In this document: piece after piece, positions 33,131-45,600 of the stretch
How positions within the stretch are numbered: position 1 is the stretch's first letter
How the letters are laid out: each line of letters opens with the position of its first letter
NCBI GenBank assembly: GCA_030248215.1
Contig: JASANG010000801.1
Span: 62,001 to 126,000 of the forward strand
Origin: Enoplolaimus lenunculus
Taxonomy: Eukaryota > Nematoda > Enoplea > Enoplida > Thoracostomopsidae
Reading direction: 5' to 3'
Length of the DNA: 64,000 nucleotides
Notes under the pieces: model-generated
The model's database searches: none
What the model saw: only the letters and a program-made list of their open reading frames with translations
Told to the model about the DNA's origin: nothing
Made by a program: the position numbers and the translations under genes

Positions 33131-33320
33131 GGCCAATGTTACTTTAAGACGCGTAACAGTAGATTAAGCGTATTCGCCTAAGCCTAAGCCTAAGCGTTGC
33201 AAAAATGAATTCCTATTCCTAAGCCTAAGCCTAAGCCTGAGCCTAAGCCTAAGCCTAAGCCTAAGCCTACTCTTTTTGGACTCGCCAGAAACCTGGACGC
33301 CCCTTAAAGTAACATGGGCC
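33131..33320. mobile_element. TTAGGC-core TIR element, family B, with exact 8-bp TSD
   Basis: Left GGCCAATGTTACTTTAAGAC, core with GCGTTGCAAAAATGAATTCC, right ACGCCCCTTAAAGTAACATG then GGCC. GAAAACAT flanks both ends (33123-33130 and 33321-33328). Confidence 0.85.
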
Positions 33321-33423
33321 GAAAACATTATTGCGGATAAGGGACTATGTTATTATCTTTCACACAATTGTTACAACATAATCAAAATATAACCTAAAAT
33401 AAGCAAAGCAGCTCCGACCGGAG

Positions 33424-33583
33424 TATAGATCAGGGTCGTAACAGTAGTATAAGCATATTCATAAGCCAAAGCCTAAGCCTAAGCCTATTAGTCTAAGCCT
33501 AAGCCTAAGTAAAAAACTAGTCTAAACTTTTAATTCTTAGCAGTTCCAGGGAAAAAAGGACCGAGTCTGATGTATATATGGGC
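33424..33583. mobile_element. TTAGGC-core element, family A, degraded
   Basis: AGATCAGGGTCGTAACAGTA and ATAAGCATATTCATAAGCC, then (GCCTAA)n, then AGTCTAAAC and AGTTCCAGGG; the right end is eroded to GTATATATGGGC. Confidence 0.55.
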
Positions 33584-33589
33584 ACTAAT

Positions 33590-34200
33590 CAAATAATTAT
33601 CCTTGAACTTAAAATACATAACCAGTCCACTAAATAACGTTAGCCTGATGCCTTCAAAATGGACCTGAGAATCAAATAAAAAGCATTAACAACAACAACA
33701 ACAACATAATAATAATAGACACATTATCACATTCTTCGATCGATCCCCTTCATTTGCATATGTAAAATGTCATCACGGTCCACCAATAGCATTACGCGGA
33801 GGATTATACATTGCTTCCCATTGGTCAACTAATGACTACCCCCCATTGGGTTCTCTTGTACACGTTTTTCCAACATTTATGCTTCGGCTTTGGTTTAGGC
33901 TTACGCTTAGGTTTATATAGCAGCTTACTGACGCCTTAAACTTTGGCTAAACGTCAACGTTTAACTTAATTCCAGATAGAGAAAGTGGTGTACGCGAGAC
34001 CCCCATTTCAATAATTTCGGACTTTGAGTTGAATTTTGAATTCATGAGCATTTATTTCCGATATGCCGTGTACGGATTGGACGGAGTGCTGCGTTGATAG
34101 TAACTGGACTGAAATAAAACAAACACAGATTGGATTCATATTTTTAGGTTAAACACAAAGCAGATCTCGAACAAAGTAAAGTTTAGGATTAGGTTACATC
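33590..34200. other. no gene; short (AAC)n/(AAT)n tract
   Basis: An AACAACAACAACAACATAAT microsatellite lies near 33688-33715, and a few GCTTAGG words near 33885-33910. No coding sequence is supported. Confidence 0.4.
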
Positions 34201-34212
34201 TATTGAATATTA

Positions 34213-34482
34213 GGCCAATGTTACTTTAAAAGGCGTAACAGTAGATTAAGCGTATTACTAAGCCTAAGCCTAAGCGTTGCAAAAATGGTTCCTAAGCCTA
34301 AGCCTAAGCCTAAGCCTAAGCGTTGCAAAAATGAGTTCCTAAGCCCAAGCCTAAGCCTAAGCGTTGCAAAAATGAGTTCCTAAGCCTAAGCCTGAGCCTA
34401 GGCAAAAAATGTAATCTAGAATCTAAACCTACTCTTTTTGGACCCACCAGAAACCTGGACGCCCCTTAAAGTAACATGGGCC
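34213..34482. mobile_element. TTAGGC-core TIR element, family B
   Basis: Left GGCCAATGTTACTTTAAAAG, three core units separated by GCGTTGCAAAAATGAGTTCC, right GACGCCCCTTAAAGTAACAT then GGGCC. Flanks GAATATTA/GAGGGTTA match at only 5 of 8 sites. Confidence 0.8.
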
Positions 34483-34524
34483 GAGGGTTAAATGAAAATT
34501 TTAGGATGCGAAAGTAAAACAATT

Positions 34525-35010
34525 TTGACCGAATCCCCTCATTCACGCGTAAATGTTTCTTGCAGCTGAAACTTACAGCTACAAGTTTTTGTCCAAGATT
34601 CGTTCGGAAAACTTGCAGCCGCAGCAATTAATTTATGATGAATATACGCAAAGAATTAATTCATATACATGTGTATTATTGCAAGTCGAATTACTCGGGT
34701 AAGTTGAAGCTGCACACTGTAAATCCCAGTTAGTTGACTTTAACTCACAATGAGTTGAATCGCTCAATCTGAGTTAGGATTTTCAGAACTCACAATTCTG
34801 TATTAGTAAAGCTCACTCTGATTTAATTATTCGACTTACCCGGAATCAATTGAACTCAGAGCGGAAATTAACTCAACTCAAAGTGAGAGTTGATGTTTAC
34901 TGTTATTAACTCAGAAATAACTAACTCTCTAGCTGAGTTGATGAGTCAATTTATTGAAATTTACAGTTCAAGTTGTCGCTACAAAAATTTGCACGTGTGA
35001 ATAAGTCTTT
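34525..35010. mobile_element. MITE family E copy interrupted by a family C MITE
   Basis: Inner words AACTTGCAGCCGCAGCAATT and right end AATTTGCACGTGTGAATAAG match family E. The copy is split by the family C element at 34712-34966. Its right end reaches the last exon of the NIDO gene. Confidence 0.6.
34712..34966. mobile_element. MITE family C inside family E
   Basis: CACTGTAAATCCCAGTTAGT at the left and TTTATTGAAATTTACAG at the right, with TGTTTACTGTTATTAACTCA inside. Family E sequence continues on both sides. Confidence 0.7.
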
Positions 35011-35258
35011 ATAGACAAAGAAAACATACCAAATAACTGCCATGCCCGTATCCGTTTCCGGCTTGCCTTTGACCTGCAGACCACTGAGATGACGCGGCGT
35101 AAACCGGCTGTGCGAGATTACTCGTGCCTTTGGGCTGTTTCTTGGACTTGCTCGCTTTAGGGGCAGTCCCTACTCCGGCCATTCCGAAATGTCCACCAGC
35201 GACGCCAGCATAACATCCTGTGTAACCCATTGCTTTTTTGGCACGTTGTCTTTGTTTT
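35009..35258 (-). CDS. NIDO gene: last exon, cytoplasmic tail
   Basis: Acceptor CTATTTTAG|A completes an Arg codon and gives [11 protein letters not shown], a stop-transfer basic cluster right after the membrane helix, then a Gly/Tyr/Ala-rich tail ([20 protein letters not shown]) to a stop at 35009-35011. A donor-like TTG|GTATGT at 35030 could splice to a further exon, but none was found. Confidence 0.7.
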
Positions 35259-38200
35259 CTAAAATAGAATATTACAATTTTGGTTTATTCTACCGTAACC
35301 TTTGGATAAAACAATACCGCACAAGTACACTCGTCCCAAACCAGCTTTAAATCTAAGAATGACCCACAAAATCATAGCATTCATAACGTTTCGTAGCCGT
35401 CGATTCACAGGTACCTTAAGCTTTGATGAATATTTAGATTTTTAGAAATTCAGTTTCTAAATTCCTTAAACTTGGACCAGTTTAACAGCAATCTTTGCCT
35501 TACCCCTTTCCAGATAATGTACATGCGTGTGTACTACACTGCAATTCGCAGTGAGTTGATTAATTAACTCAAAATGAGTCCATCAATTCAGAATGCTGAG
35601 TTTTCAAAGATCTAATTCAGACTCAATGATTCAACTTATTATGACTTAAAATCAATTCAATGGAATTTACAGTGTACAGACCTCTACATGGACGTGAGTG
35701 CCCAGTAGTGTCAATATCCAATAATTTAAGTGATAATGGACGCTTTCAATCCGGCAGATTGGGGTTCCAATCCTACTTTTCTTAAAATTAGTCGGCTTAT
35801 GTAATAGAAATTCGCTTCACTTAACAACTAATAAATCGTGTACTGTAGTGACCCGAATAAGAGGGGGACTGATATTTATTTGGCTTCTCCAGAGGGTACC
35901 CTCCCTTGTTATTCGGTTACGGACTGTTATATATTTTTAACCCACGCTCCGCCGCCCTTCGTTACTGATATATATCCGGTACTGCAACTATGCGTTGAAT
36001 TAAACGTTTATTTGTCTTGGATCAATCGCTTGAGCGATCATGCAAGGTTATACTAAGGAATGTACTTTCAAAATTTAAGTACGCCTTAAAGATTCGAACT
36101 CAATATTATTTGGTCCTGGATTCATTTATGCACTACAATTAGGAATAACTAACCTTCATGGACTCTAATTAGGGTTTAGGGACTCTATCCCCTTACGGAC
36201 TCTTATTTACGGACTCCTATTGATTAGGACTCAAAATGGGGACCCCCCTTTTATTACCTCACACCCTCTTATCCGGATCATTACAGTAATTAAAACGAAA
36301 TTCACTTACCTTCTTCGTGCGCACATTATCAATAGAATAACAATCAGAATAAGCCACACGCCACACAGAACGGCAGGAATGACAATAACAAGAACTGAAA
36401 CAAATAAAACACAACGATATTAATATTATTTAGAGTTACTGGATCAACAGCCCAGTGTTCCACCTGGTTTTATACAAAATGCTAACATGATTCGCTCAAA
36501 CTTTATCCCCCCTCGCATTGGCCTAATAGCCAGTACCCCCCTGGTTAAAAGAACTTACGTGAAGACGTCGAGGTAGAATCATCGATAACAGTACGATCTG
36601 AAATTTAAAGAAATTTTAAAATGAAGATGTTTTTTGCTCCAAAATATAATGAGAATCACTAGGGCCGGAGTTGCAACCTTTATTTAGAGGCCCGACCCAA
36701 ATAGGTGTCCTCCCTACACTGTAAATTCTAAGTGATTCAGCTCATTCTGAGTTAAAATCAACTCACTGGTATTTACAGTGTAACAAGATTTTAAATAAAA
36801 AATAGCCGTTAATCTTCAACTTGGATAAGCGACTCCCACCCTACAATTTTGGGAAGAGGACCCACCCTACAATTTTCGGAAGAGGCCCCACCCTACAATT
36901 TTGGGAAGAGGCCCCACCCTACAATTTTGGGAAGACGCCCCACCCTACAATTTTGGGAAGAGGCTCCACCCTACAATTTTGGGAAGAGGCTCCACCCTAT
37001 AATTTTGGAAGAGGCCCCACCCTACAATTTTGGGAAGAGGCCCCACCCTACAATTTTGGGAAGAGGCCTCACCCTACAATTTTGGGAAGAGGCTCCACCC
37101 TACAATTTTGGGAAGAGGCTCCACCCTACAATTTTGGGAAGAGGCTCCACCCTACAATTTTGGAAGAGGCCCCACCCTACAATTTTGGGAAGAGGCTCCA
37201 CCCTACAATTTTGGGAAGAGGCTCCACCCTACAATTTTGGGAAGAGGCTCCACCCTACAATTTTTGGAAGAGGCCCCACCCTACAATTTTGGGAAGAGGC
37301 TCCACCCTGCAATTTTTGGAAGAGGCCCCACCCTACAATTTTGGGAAGAGGCTCCACCCTACAATTTTGGGAAGAGGCTCCACCCTACAATTTTGGGAAG
37401 AGGCTCCACCCTACAATTTTGGAAGAGGCCCCACCCTAGCCTGCTCGGGTATTGAGTATCATTAGCGAAAACACAGCTTAACAAATGAACCGTTTCTCCA
37501 GCATTCATTTCCCCAAAATTGTGGTGCAACTCAACACTGAGTTAACGAGATATTGGTCAAATAACGGCTTTAACCTCAAGTTCGGCGTGAAATGATCAAA
37601 GGATGTCATCAGAAGACCAAAACCGCGGGCCAAATTTTCAAAATTTATCCATTTTTTTGGCAAAAGCCGGCTGTGAGATAACCGAAAATTGGTCAAAACA
37701 TTCACCAACAGTACACAAAATATGCCACAAATCGAGCCAGATATGATTGCAATAGTGAAGTTCAATAACAAATCATATCAACGGTCGATCAGTGCAGGAG
37801 CAGCCAACGGTGAGACCACCCAAACTCAACGGTGGGGCCCCCAAACTCGCGAGCGAAGTGAGCGAGACGCCAGACGCATTTTAAAACTTCGGCGATTTTT
37901 GTTTCAACCGGTCAGGGTGGGGATCCCTTAAGGGGTGGGACCCCCAAATGGTGGTATGCGGGTGGCTGCTCCGGCCTTGAGGTAGACTATACGTCATGTA
38001 TCTGCAACCCAGCCAATGCTTTTGAAACAACAGTGTTACCAGCAAAATTATCATTCGAATACGTTGTGATTGAGTTATCATTCGGAGGTCGTCTTGCCCG
38101 GCCTCTGCTCGTCCCTGCACCAGGGGTAATTTCTGGCCGCAGGGTTCGCTCGTTGTCCACTTGATTGTCGATTTCTTCTGGTTGTTGGTCGAAGGGGACT

Positions 38201-41200
38201 GTTGTTGATCCTAGAAAATAACTAGAAATTAACCATGCATTGTTGCACAGGTCTTGACACGACATTTAAGAAGGTATATTCCGTTTTAGTAGTATAAGCA
38301 TATTCTTAAACCTAAGCGTAAGCCTAAACCTACGACTAAGACTAAGCCTAAGCCTAAGCGTAAGCCTATGCCTAAGCCTAAGCTAAACCTAAGCCTAAGC
38401 CTAAGCCACGTAAATTTTTTACCATTTATAAATGCCTACTGGTTTTGTTTACAAACCAGAATTGAGTATTATTATTGTATCCTCAACTTGAGTTGAAAAT
38501 AACACCAATTGACAGCCGGTCGTGTAGTTTTGAATCCAAACAAATGTGAGCTCCGAAATTCAGTAAGTATTTTTGAATTTTAGTTATCCTACAACAGTGG
38601 GTTTGATTGAAAATTTATTGTTACGTGGCAAAAGGTGCTGTACACAGTTGAATATACGAGCACTGGTTGAGTAGAAGACAACTTACTTGCGGTAGTTACT
38701 TCCGGTCGACCGTGCGTATCCGGAAGATCATCGATTGAATTAACATCCGGTTCGCGTGGCGGATGAAATTGTTCTTGTGCCGGATGTCCTCTTGAACCGG
38801 ATACGATTTGAACCGGAGTTGAGCTGAACTGTGGTTGAAATGGTGATGGCTGGAAACAAAAAAGAGATGAATATATTCTTAAATGAGTTAAAAATAGAAA
38901 ATTATACGTAATTTTAGTATAATTTTAATTATTATAACGCAAGAATGACAAAGTGTGAAATTTATGCCAGTCAAACTTTATAAGACGTCATAATTCTTAC
39001 TATCGTAACACAACGGTTGTAGAAGTTTCGAAACAAACGTTATTGCAAATGAAGCGATGGCTGGGTTTCTAAAATCTTAATTAAGTATTTACTTAAGTTA
39101 TACTTAATCAATTACCTAAGTGGCGGGCTTATGTAAATACTTACCTTTTCGAGCAAAAACAAATAGATGCTAAATACGAGCCAATGTCATACCAAGTAAA
39201 TAACAGTTTTGCTTTATATTAAGGAGACACCTTGCGCCTGCAATCTCAATTTAGACCAGAATTACTACGCCTGAACTTTTACTCTGTAATGTACAAAATT
39301 TAGTCAGTGAGTTAAGCATTTGCTTAAGTACGCGTTTAAAAACGACAAAATGGTTAAGTAATTACATAGCACGTACTTAAGTACTGAGTCGTGTTTAACC
39401 AATGTTTCAGCAACCCAGCCAATGTTCTCATTTTCAACATTTATTCTCAATAAAGCAAAGCCAAAATTTGCTAATTTATTTTTAAAAATCCTGTGAAACT
39501 TCAAAGTTACTCATTTTATTAATTTTACAACGAAAAATAGTGATTATGCCACAGCGAAATTGTGAGCTCTTATACAGTTCAACCCTACTATTTAAACGTA
39601 ACGCTAATTTTAACATTTAAGCTTGTGTTTTTTTCAAAGCTTAACTGTAAATGTGTTGACGCTGTACAAGAGATATTCCTCAATTTGTTGCTACCTGAAT
39701 CCTGGACGGTGTTGCCGGCGGCGGTGTCTTTGTCGGCAACCTTTGATATGGCAAAATTGGCCCGGTTTGTGTTTGCACCGGTATATTAGGGACTGGAGTG
39801 AACTTAGTGCCTCCAGGTAAAAGAGAGTCAGGCTGAACATAGCCCCGTTGGCCAGAACCAGACGGTTGTAAAATTTCAGCGTCTGTAGAATCCGGTGAAA
39901 TGGGAGCAGACGCCCCTTCCGATTGTGGAATGGATGGAGTTGGTTGCAGGTGAGCAGTAGACGTTGCTTTTGTTTCGACGAAAACTTCGGCAAAGAACGG
40001 CGAACTGGGATCTTAAAATTTTAAAAAAATTACATCATTTCGATTAGGTGGTATAAAGTATTAGTTTTAAATATACATTGTTCGAAAATTGATGCCCATG
40101 TAAAGATCAGCGGCGCAACGTTTTTCTGCGAGACTGCAATAGTGTAAGCATAAGAATTAGACATTTTTTTGCTTAGGTTTAGGCTTAGGTATAAGCTCAT
40201 TTTTACGTTTAGGCTTAAGCGTAGGCTTAGATATAAGCTCATTTTCACGCTTAGACTTAGACTTAGGCATAGGTATAAGCTCTTTTTTCACGTTTAGGCT
40301 TAGGCGTATTCTTACGTATAAGCTCTCTTATACGCCTGGGCTTAAGCGTAGACTTACGTATAAGCTCATTTTTACGCTTAAGCTTAGGTTAATAGGCTTA
40401 GATATAAGCTCATTTTCACGCTTAGGCTTAGACTTAGGCATAGGTATAAGCTCTTTTTTCACGTTTAGACTTAGGCTCAGGTTTAGGTATTAGCTCATTT
40501 TAAGCTTAGGCTTAGGCTCAAAAATGTAGTTATACTATTGTTACGGTCGAGTTTTGTACAATGACCAAGATTGATACACAAATACGTGAGTGGAAATACT
40601 TCATTTAATTAAAGTATAAAGATATTATTTCAAGAAAATCAGTAATTTTGGCTGAACCGCAGCTACAAATCTGAGCTAGAAATTAGGATGAATTTTGTAA
40701 GGGCCAAATCATGGCTTTGATCTGCCGATAACCAGTTTATTCCTTACAGCCCCGTGGTTCGTGCCGTTTAGGCAGCGTATCAGTTTGGGTCACTATTGGT
40801 CTAAGCATCATTTGCTTAACCCGTTCACTCATACAGTATACTATGAGCAACTAAATACAATAACGTACGAGCAATACACACACTGTGAGCAGTGTTTAAC
40901 ATTTATAACATATATGCGCAGTGGTAAAACTCCACAAGACGTGACAGCCTACTCGGGCTCGAGCGTCAAGGTCCTATAGCTCAGTGGTCATGGTAAACGC
41001 CTCTTACCCGCGAGACTGGGGATCGAATCTTACCTTGAAATTTCATCTCATATGAAATTAAAAATATTCATGTGAGAAAGGACTAACTATACACAACACA
41101 TGATTTAGCAAAATTAGCCACCGCGGTAGCGCAGTCGGTTAGCAGGTGATTTTACACAGCGACAGATTTATCAGCGAGATCCGGCCAGATCCTTAGAAGC

Positions 41201-42578
41201 CACAAAAATTCTTGTCGACTACAGTAGCTCAAGGCAAATATCTGATTACACGTTCCCGTAGCTGACCCTTTTAGATGCTGCTTGTTTGATTGATTTGGTT
41301 TTTGTGTTATTGTTTTTCAGTCAACCTTAAAAACTTGACCCATACAACATTTCATTAATTTCCAGCAATTTGTAGATTCCACAACCTAACGGCGCCCGGC
41401 GGTTTTGTAAAAGCTAATATAGTGTCACTGATACGGTCCTGTAGCCAGGAAAAGGCCGGGGGAGACTCAGCCCCTTGGAAAATTTTGACCCCCGTAGAAA
41501 ATTTTCAACCTTGCATGTAAGTCGTCGAAAACTCTGGCCCATATTACTTTACGGGGCGTCCATGTTTCTGGTGGGTCTATAAAGAGTAGGTTTAGATTCT
41601 AGATTACATTATTCTACTTAGGGTTAGGCTTAGGAGTTCATTTTTGCAACGTTTAGGCTTTGGCTTAGGCTTAGGAATACGCTTAATCTGCAGTTATGCC
41701 CCTTAAAGTAACATTGGCCCAAACTCTTGTATGCTTGTTCTGACAATTTTTTACTCTCGCTAGCAAGGTGAGTCGACCACGAACCTACATTAGAATCTGT
41801 TGATCCCGACAAAAAATACATTTTATGTTGCGTTTAACTTTGGTTAAATGTTTTAAAATATATCATATCCATAATGCGTAGTTCGCAGTTTAAACGTTGA
41901 ATTTTCCGTTCAAATCAAAGTTTGAAACGAGAAAAAACTTAATTAAAACTTGGAAAATAGTTATTTAATTTATTGAAATATTCTTAGAATGGCCTAAATG
42001 AACCACTCGGTTACTGTTATAAAGCGTCAGTGATGACTTTCAAGAAGATTATGCAACTTTAATAAGCGAACTACAAAATGTACCCACCGCTCGTTGCGAA
42101 TTAACTCTCCCGTCTCACTTTTGGAAAGGGGTCGATGTCAGAAGCAAAACACTTCAAACGAAGAAAAAATAGAATTTGTAAGAATACAAAAGGCATCGTT
42201 TTTGTGAAAAAATGCTCTTTAGTTTCTTCGTTTGAACAAATTTCAGTCCCCACCGAAACGAACGGAGTGCGCCAAAAACGCAACGCGCGCAGGGTGAATT
42301 CTTTTCTACACAGAATGTACTCAGTTGCATACTCTTGTCAAAAAGTGATCATCCAGTCTTGCAACCTTATATGACCGTTATCTGTGAACAGTGTGCAGCA
42401 ACTATCACCAGATGGCGAAAAGTCTTGAATAATTTTCGAATCAGTGAATGAGTTTCGAAGTTCAGCACATTTTCGGATTCAGATTAGCGCTTAGTTATAT
42501 ATATTTATTTATAAATAAATAAATAAATAACAATATATATATACTAAAAAGATGGGTCACAAGAAGAAAAAAAATATA

Positions 42579-42611
<33 letters not shown>

Positions 42612-45600
42612 CAGGTTCACCGGAATTCCTGTTCCCCACAGTCGAGCTGGGTATATTCTAAAAATAGGGTTTTGTGTAACATTTTCGCTAAACTTCTTAG
42701 ACAAAACTATATGATCTAGAAATATGGCGTCGGATGGTATGATTTGTGGAGCCAAGGTTTATTATTGGTCACCCACGTTATTAGGAATTGCTAGTAAATC
42801 TATATAGAGATAATAAAAGAAAAATGTTCTTAAGATAAATTCTTTTTTGTGCTGGCGTTGAAAATATTTCCGCCATACTCTCGAAAAGCTTAACTGTAAC
42901 TTTTTCAAAACATCAAAGACTTCAATTTCGAAAATGTGGGATTTCTTATAATTTTGAAACTTTTCATTCCAAGTAAAAAAAAGTAAACGTACCTAACGTG
43001 CATATTAATCCATTTCCGCTGTATCCAGGATTGCAAACACAGACGCCGGAAGTTCCGTTATCAGTTTCAACACAATTTCCGTTGATTCGATCGCAGACGA
43101 AGCCTGATTTCTCGCAAGCCGACAATTCTTAAATGGAAAAAAATAGTTTTTAAATTTTTTACAGTGCGTATGAACAGCTCATGTTACTTTAAGGGACGTC
43201 CAGGTTTCTGGTGAGTCCATAAAAGACAACGTTTAGATTCTGGATTACATTTTGTGCTTGGGCTTAGGTTTAGGTTTAGGCTCAGGAACACAGTTTTGCA
43301 ACGCTTAGGCTTAGGCTTAGGCTTTAGGATTACGCTTAATCTACTGTTGCGCCCCTACAAGTAACATTGGCCAAGTTATCAATGGACTCTGCGCGACCTC
43401 AACTCGAAATTAGACAAGAATAACTTAATAGCTTTACATTCTGATTAGGAGAGACTGCCTCTCACCTGAACCCCCGCCGTTTCAATACGCATTAAGCAAG
43501 ACGAGACGGACCACCCCCCTCAAGCTCCTCGCACAAAGCGGTTCTCATGAGCACAAAAACACACAAAAGTATATATTTCGTTAAAAATTTAACTATTCTA
43601 ATAATGAATAGCTTAGCGTGGGGACAGCTTAAGATTCTTTGAAATTTCCGTTCAGGGGGCGGTAGCCCTTGGAAGGTTAAAAGTGTCTATACCATACTAA
43701 TCCATTAATGTGGGGTCTTTGTGCGTGGGGGAACTAAACAAGTACCTACAATTTGGTATGTATACAAGCATTATTTATATCAAGAATGGATAATCGTTAT
43801 ATAACAACAGTGTGCAACTGGTCTCATTCTGTGTACAAAAGAATGTCCCGGCAGGCGTTGAGTTTTTGCCGTTCCTCTTTCATTTAGAGGGGGTACAACC
43901 GGTGCGAACTATGACGCTTTATATATGCGGCGTCAAACATGCTCCCCTTGTAGATTAATTTATTTTCATGTGATAGCGACCCCCATCTATGCAAGGGTGG
44001 GGGTCGGCCAAAAATGCAACGCCCGGTGGTACATTTTGTACCACACCAATTTCGGTATTTGCACACTCTTGTTAGAGTGATCATCCACTCTTGCTTATAT
44101 TAATGCACGCTTTACATAGGGCATTAAACGTCATGTATTGTCCGTTAATCAAGTTCGTATACAGATCAAAATAGGGAGACACCCCCCAAAATTGTTGAAC
44201 AATTTCGAACAATGCATACGCTGCAGAGCACCCTGCCGATGTCAAACGTTATTTCTCGCTCGCTACTCTTGGTGGCATAATTTCCCCAAAATGAGAATGG
44301 CTTGCGAAATATGTTTTCGACGGTTTTCCAAATAAAATGGTTTAAAATAGTTTTAAAATTCGAGCAAATGGTTATTAAAATCAAACTGCTTACTGTAACA
44401 AGTGACCCCGTCGCCAGCGTATCCTTCACGGCAAATACATCCATACGAACCGGCATAATTTTTGCAACTTGCGTTTGCATGACACTGTGCAAGACCGATA
44501 CTGCATTCGTCAATATCTGAAACAAAAAATTGCAAACCATAAATTCAGGAGGTAGGCACCGAGGCTGAGGCCCCGCAACAGAGATGAAAACTAAATTTTT
44601 GGTTAAAAATTATATATTAATACTCAGAGGCGAATTCAAAAATTTTTGACGGGAATCGGGCGGACAAATGTTATCAAACGCAAAAATTGTAAGGTAGGGA
44701 ACTATTATTTCATGACCAAAAAATATTCTGAGAGCGAAAATTGTAAGGTAGAGACCTTAACATTTTATCACAAACAAATTTCTGACGGGTGGGCATACGC
44801 CTGCCCCCCGTTCCCCCTCGTCTGGGTCCGCTAGTGTTAGTAGTACTAAAATTGCTTTGGATTGTCGTTCGCTTCGCTTATGATTTTTTTCGCTACATCG
44901 AACGCACGTTCCTTGTGAAACATTTCAGTATCGTCCACTGTGAATTACTGCAGTTTGTATTCCACTGCATCGCTATCTGAGTGTTGAAATATCAGTGCAG
45001 CAGATGAGAAGCCGAAATATGCCAAAATTTTCAAAATCGAACGGGGCTGAGTCCCCATTGAAGAAAATTCGCTCCCCCTAGAAAATTTTCAACTTGCTTG
45101 TAACTCATTCAAAACCCTTGAATACCCCAACTGAAAAATTTATAGCCCCCCTAGCAAGGTGAGCTGGCTACGGGCCTGAATATCCACAGCAAAAACGGAA
45201 GCATCCGAGGTTAAATTTTTTTGGAAGAAACAAAATTGTAAAGCCCTATTCACACGTGCAAATTTTTGCTGCGAGAACTTGCAGCTGCAAATTGCACACT
45301 GAACTTGCGTTTTTTCATCAGCCATTGAGAATGCGGCTGCAATAAATTCAGTGAACTTGCATGGTTATGTGAACTAAATTACTAGCTATGATTTGTAATG
45401 AAATGAATTATTTACTGTGCAAGTTTTTTGAACGGGATTTTGGACAAAACTTGCAAATACAAGTTGCAGCTGTAAGTTCTCGCAGCAAAAACTTGTACGT
45501 ATGAATAGAATATTCTTTTAGTGTTATTAATACAATTTCATATCGCTCGCTTCGCTCTCGAAGTTTCTTTTACTATTATATCCATAGTTTGGGTGTTTTT

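Noticed and set aside
36821-37465. Three overlapping open frames (PPYNFGKR repeats)
   Set aside because: Products of the 26-bp satellite inside an intron of the minus-strand gene.
37505-37771. Minus-strand hydrophobic frame ([19 protein letters not shown]) as the NIDO gene membrane helix
   Set aside because: No acceptor AG lies between the upstream stop and the helix, and the 36310-36394 exon supplies a helix with correct splice sites and phase.
39691-39993. [10 protein letters not shown] frame on the minus strand
   Set aside because: Another frame over the same bases keeps phase with both neighbouring exons and gives a Pro/Thr-rich stalk.
41118-41205. Third tRNA gene
   Set aside because: Only an A-box-like word is present; no T-arm or acceptor pairing could be built.
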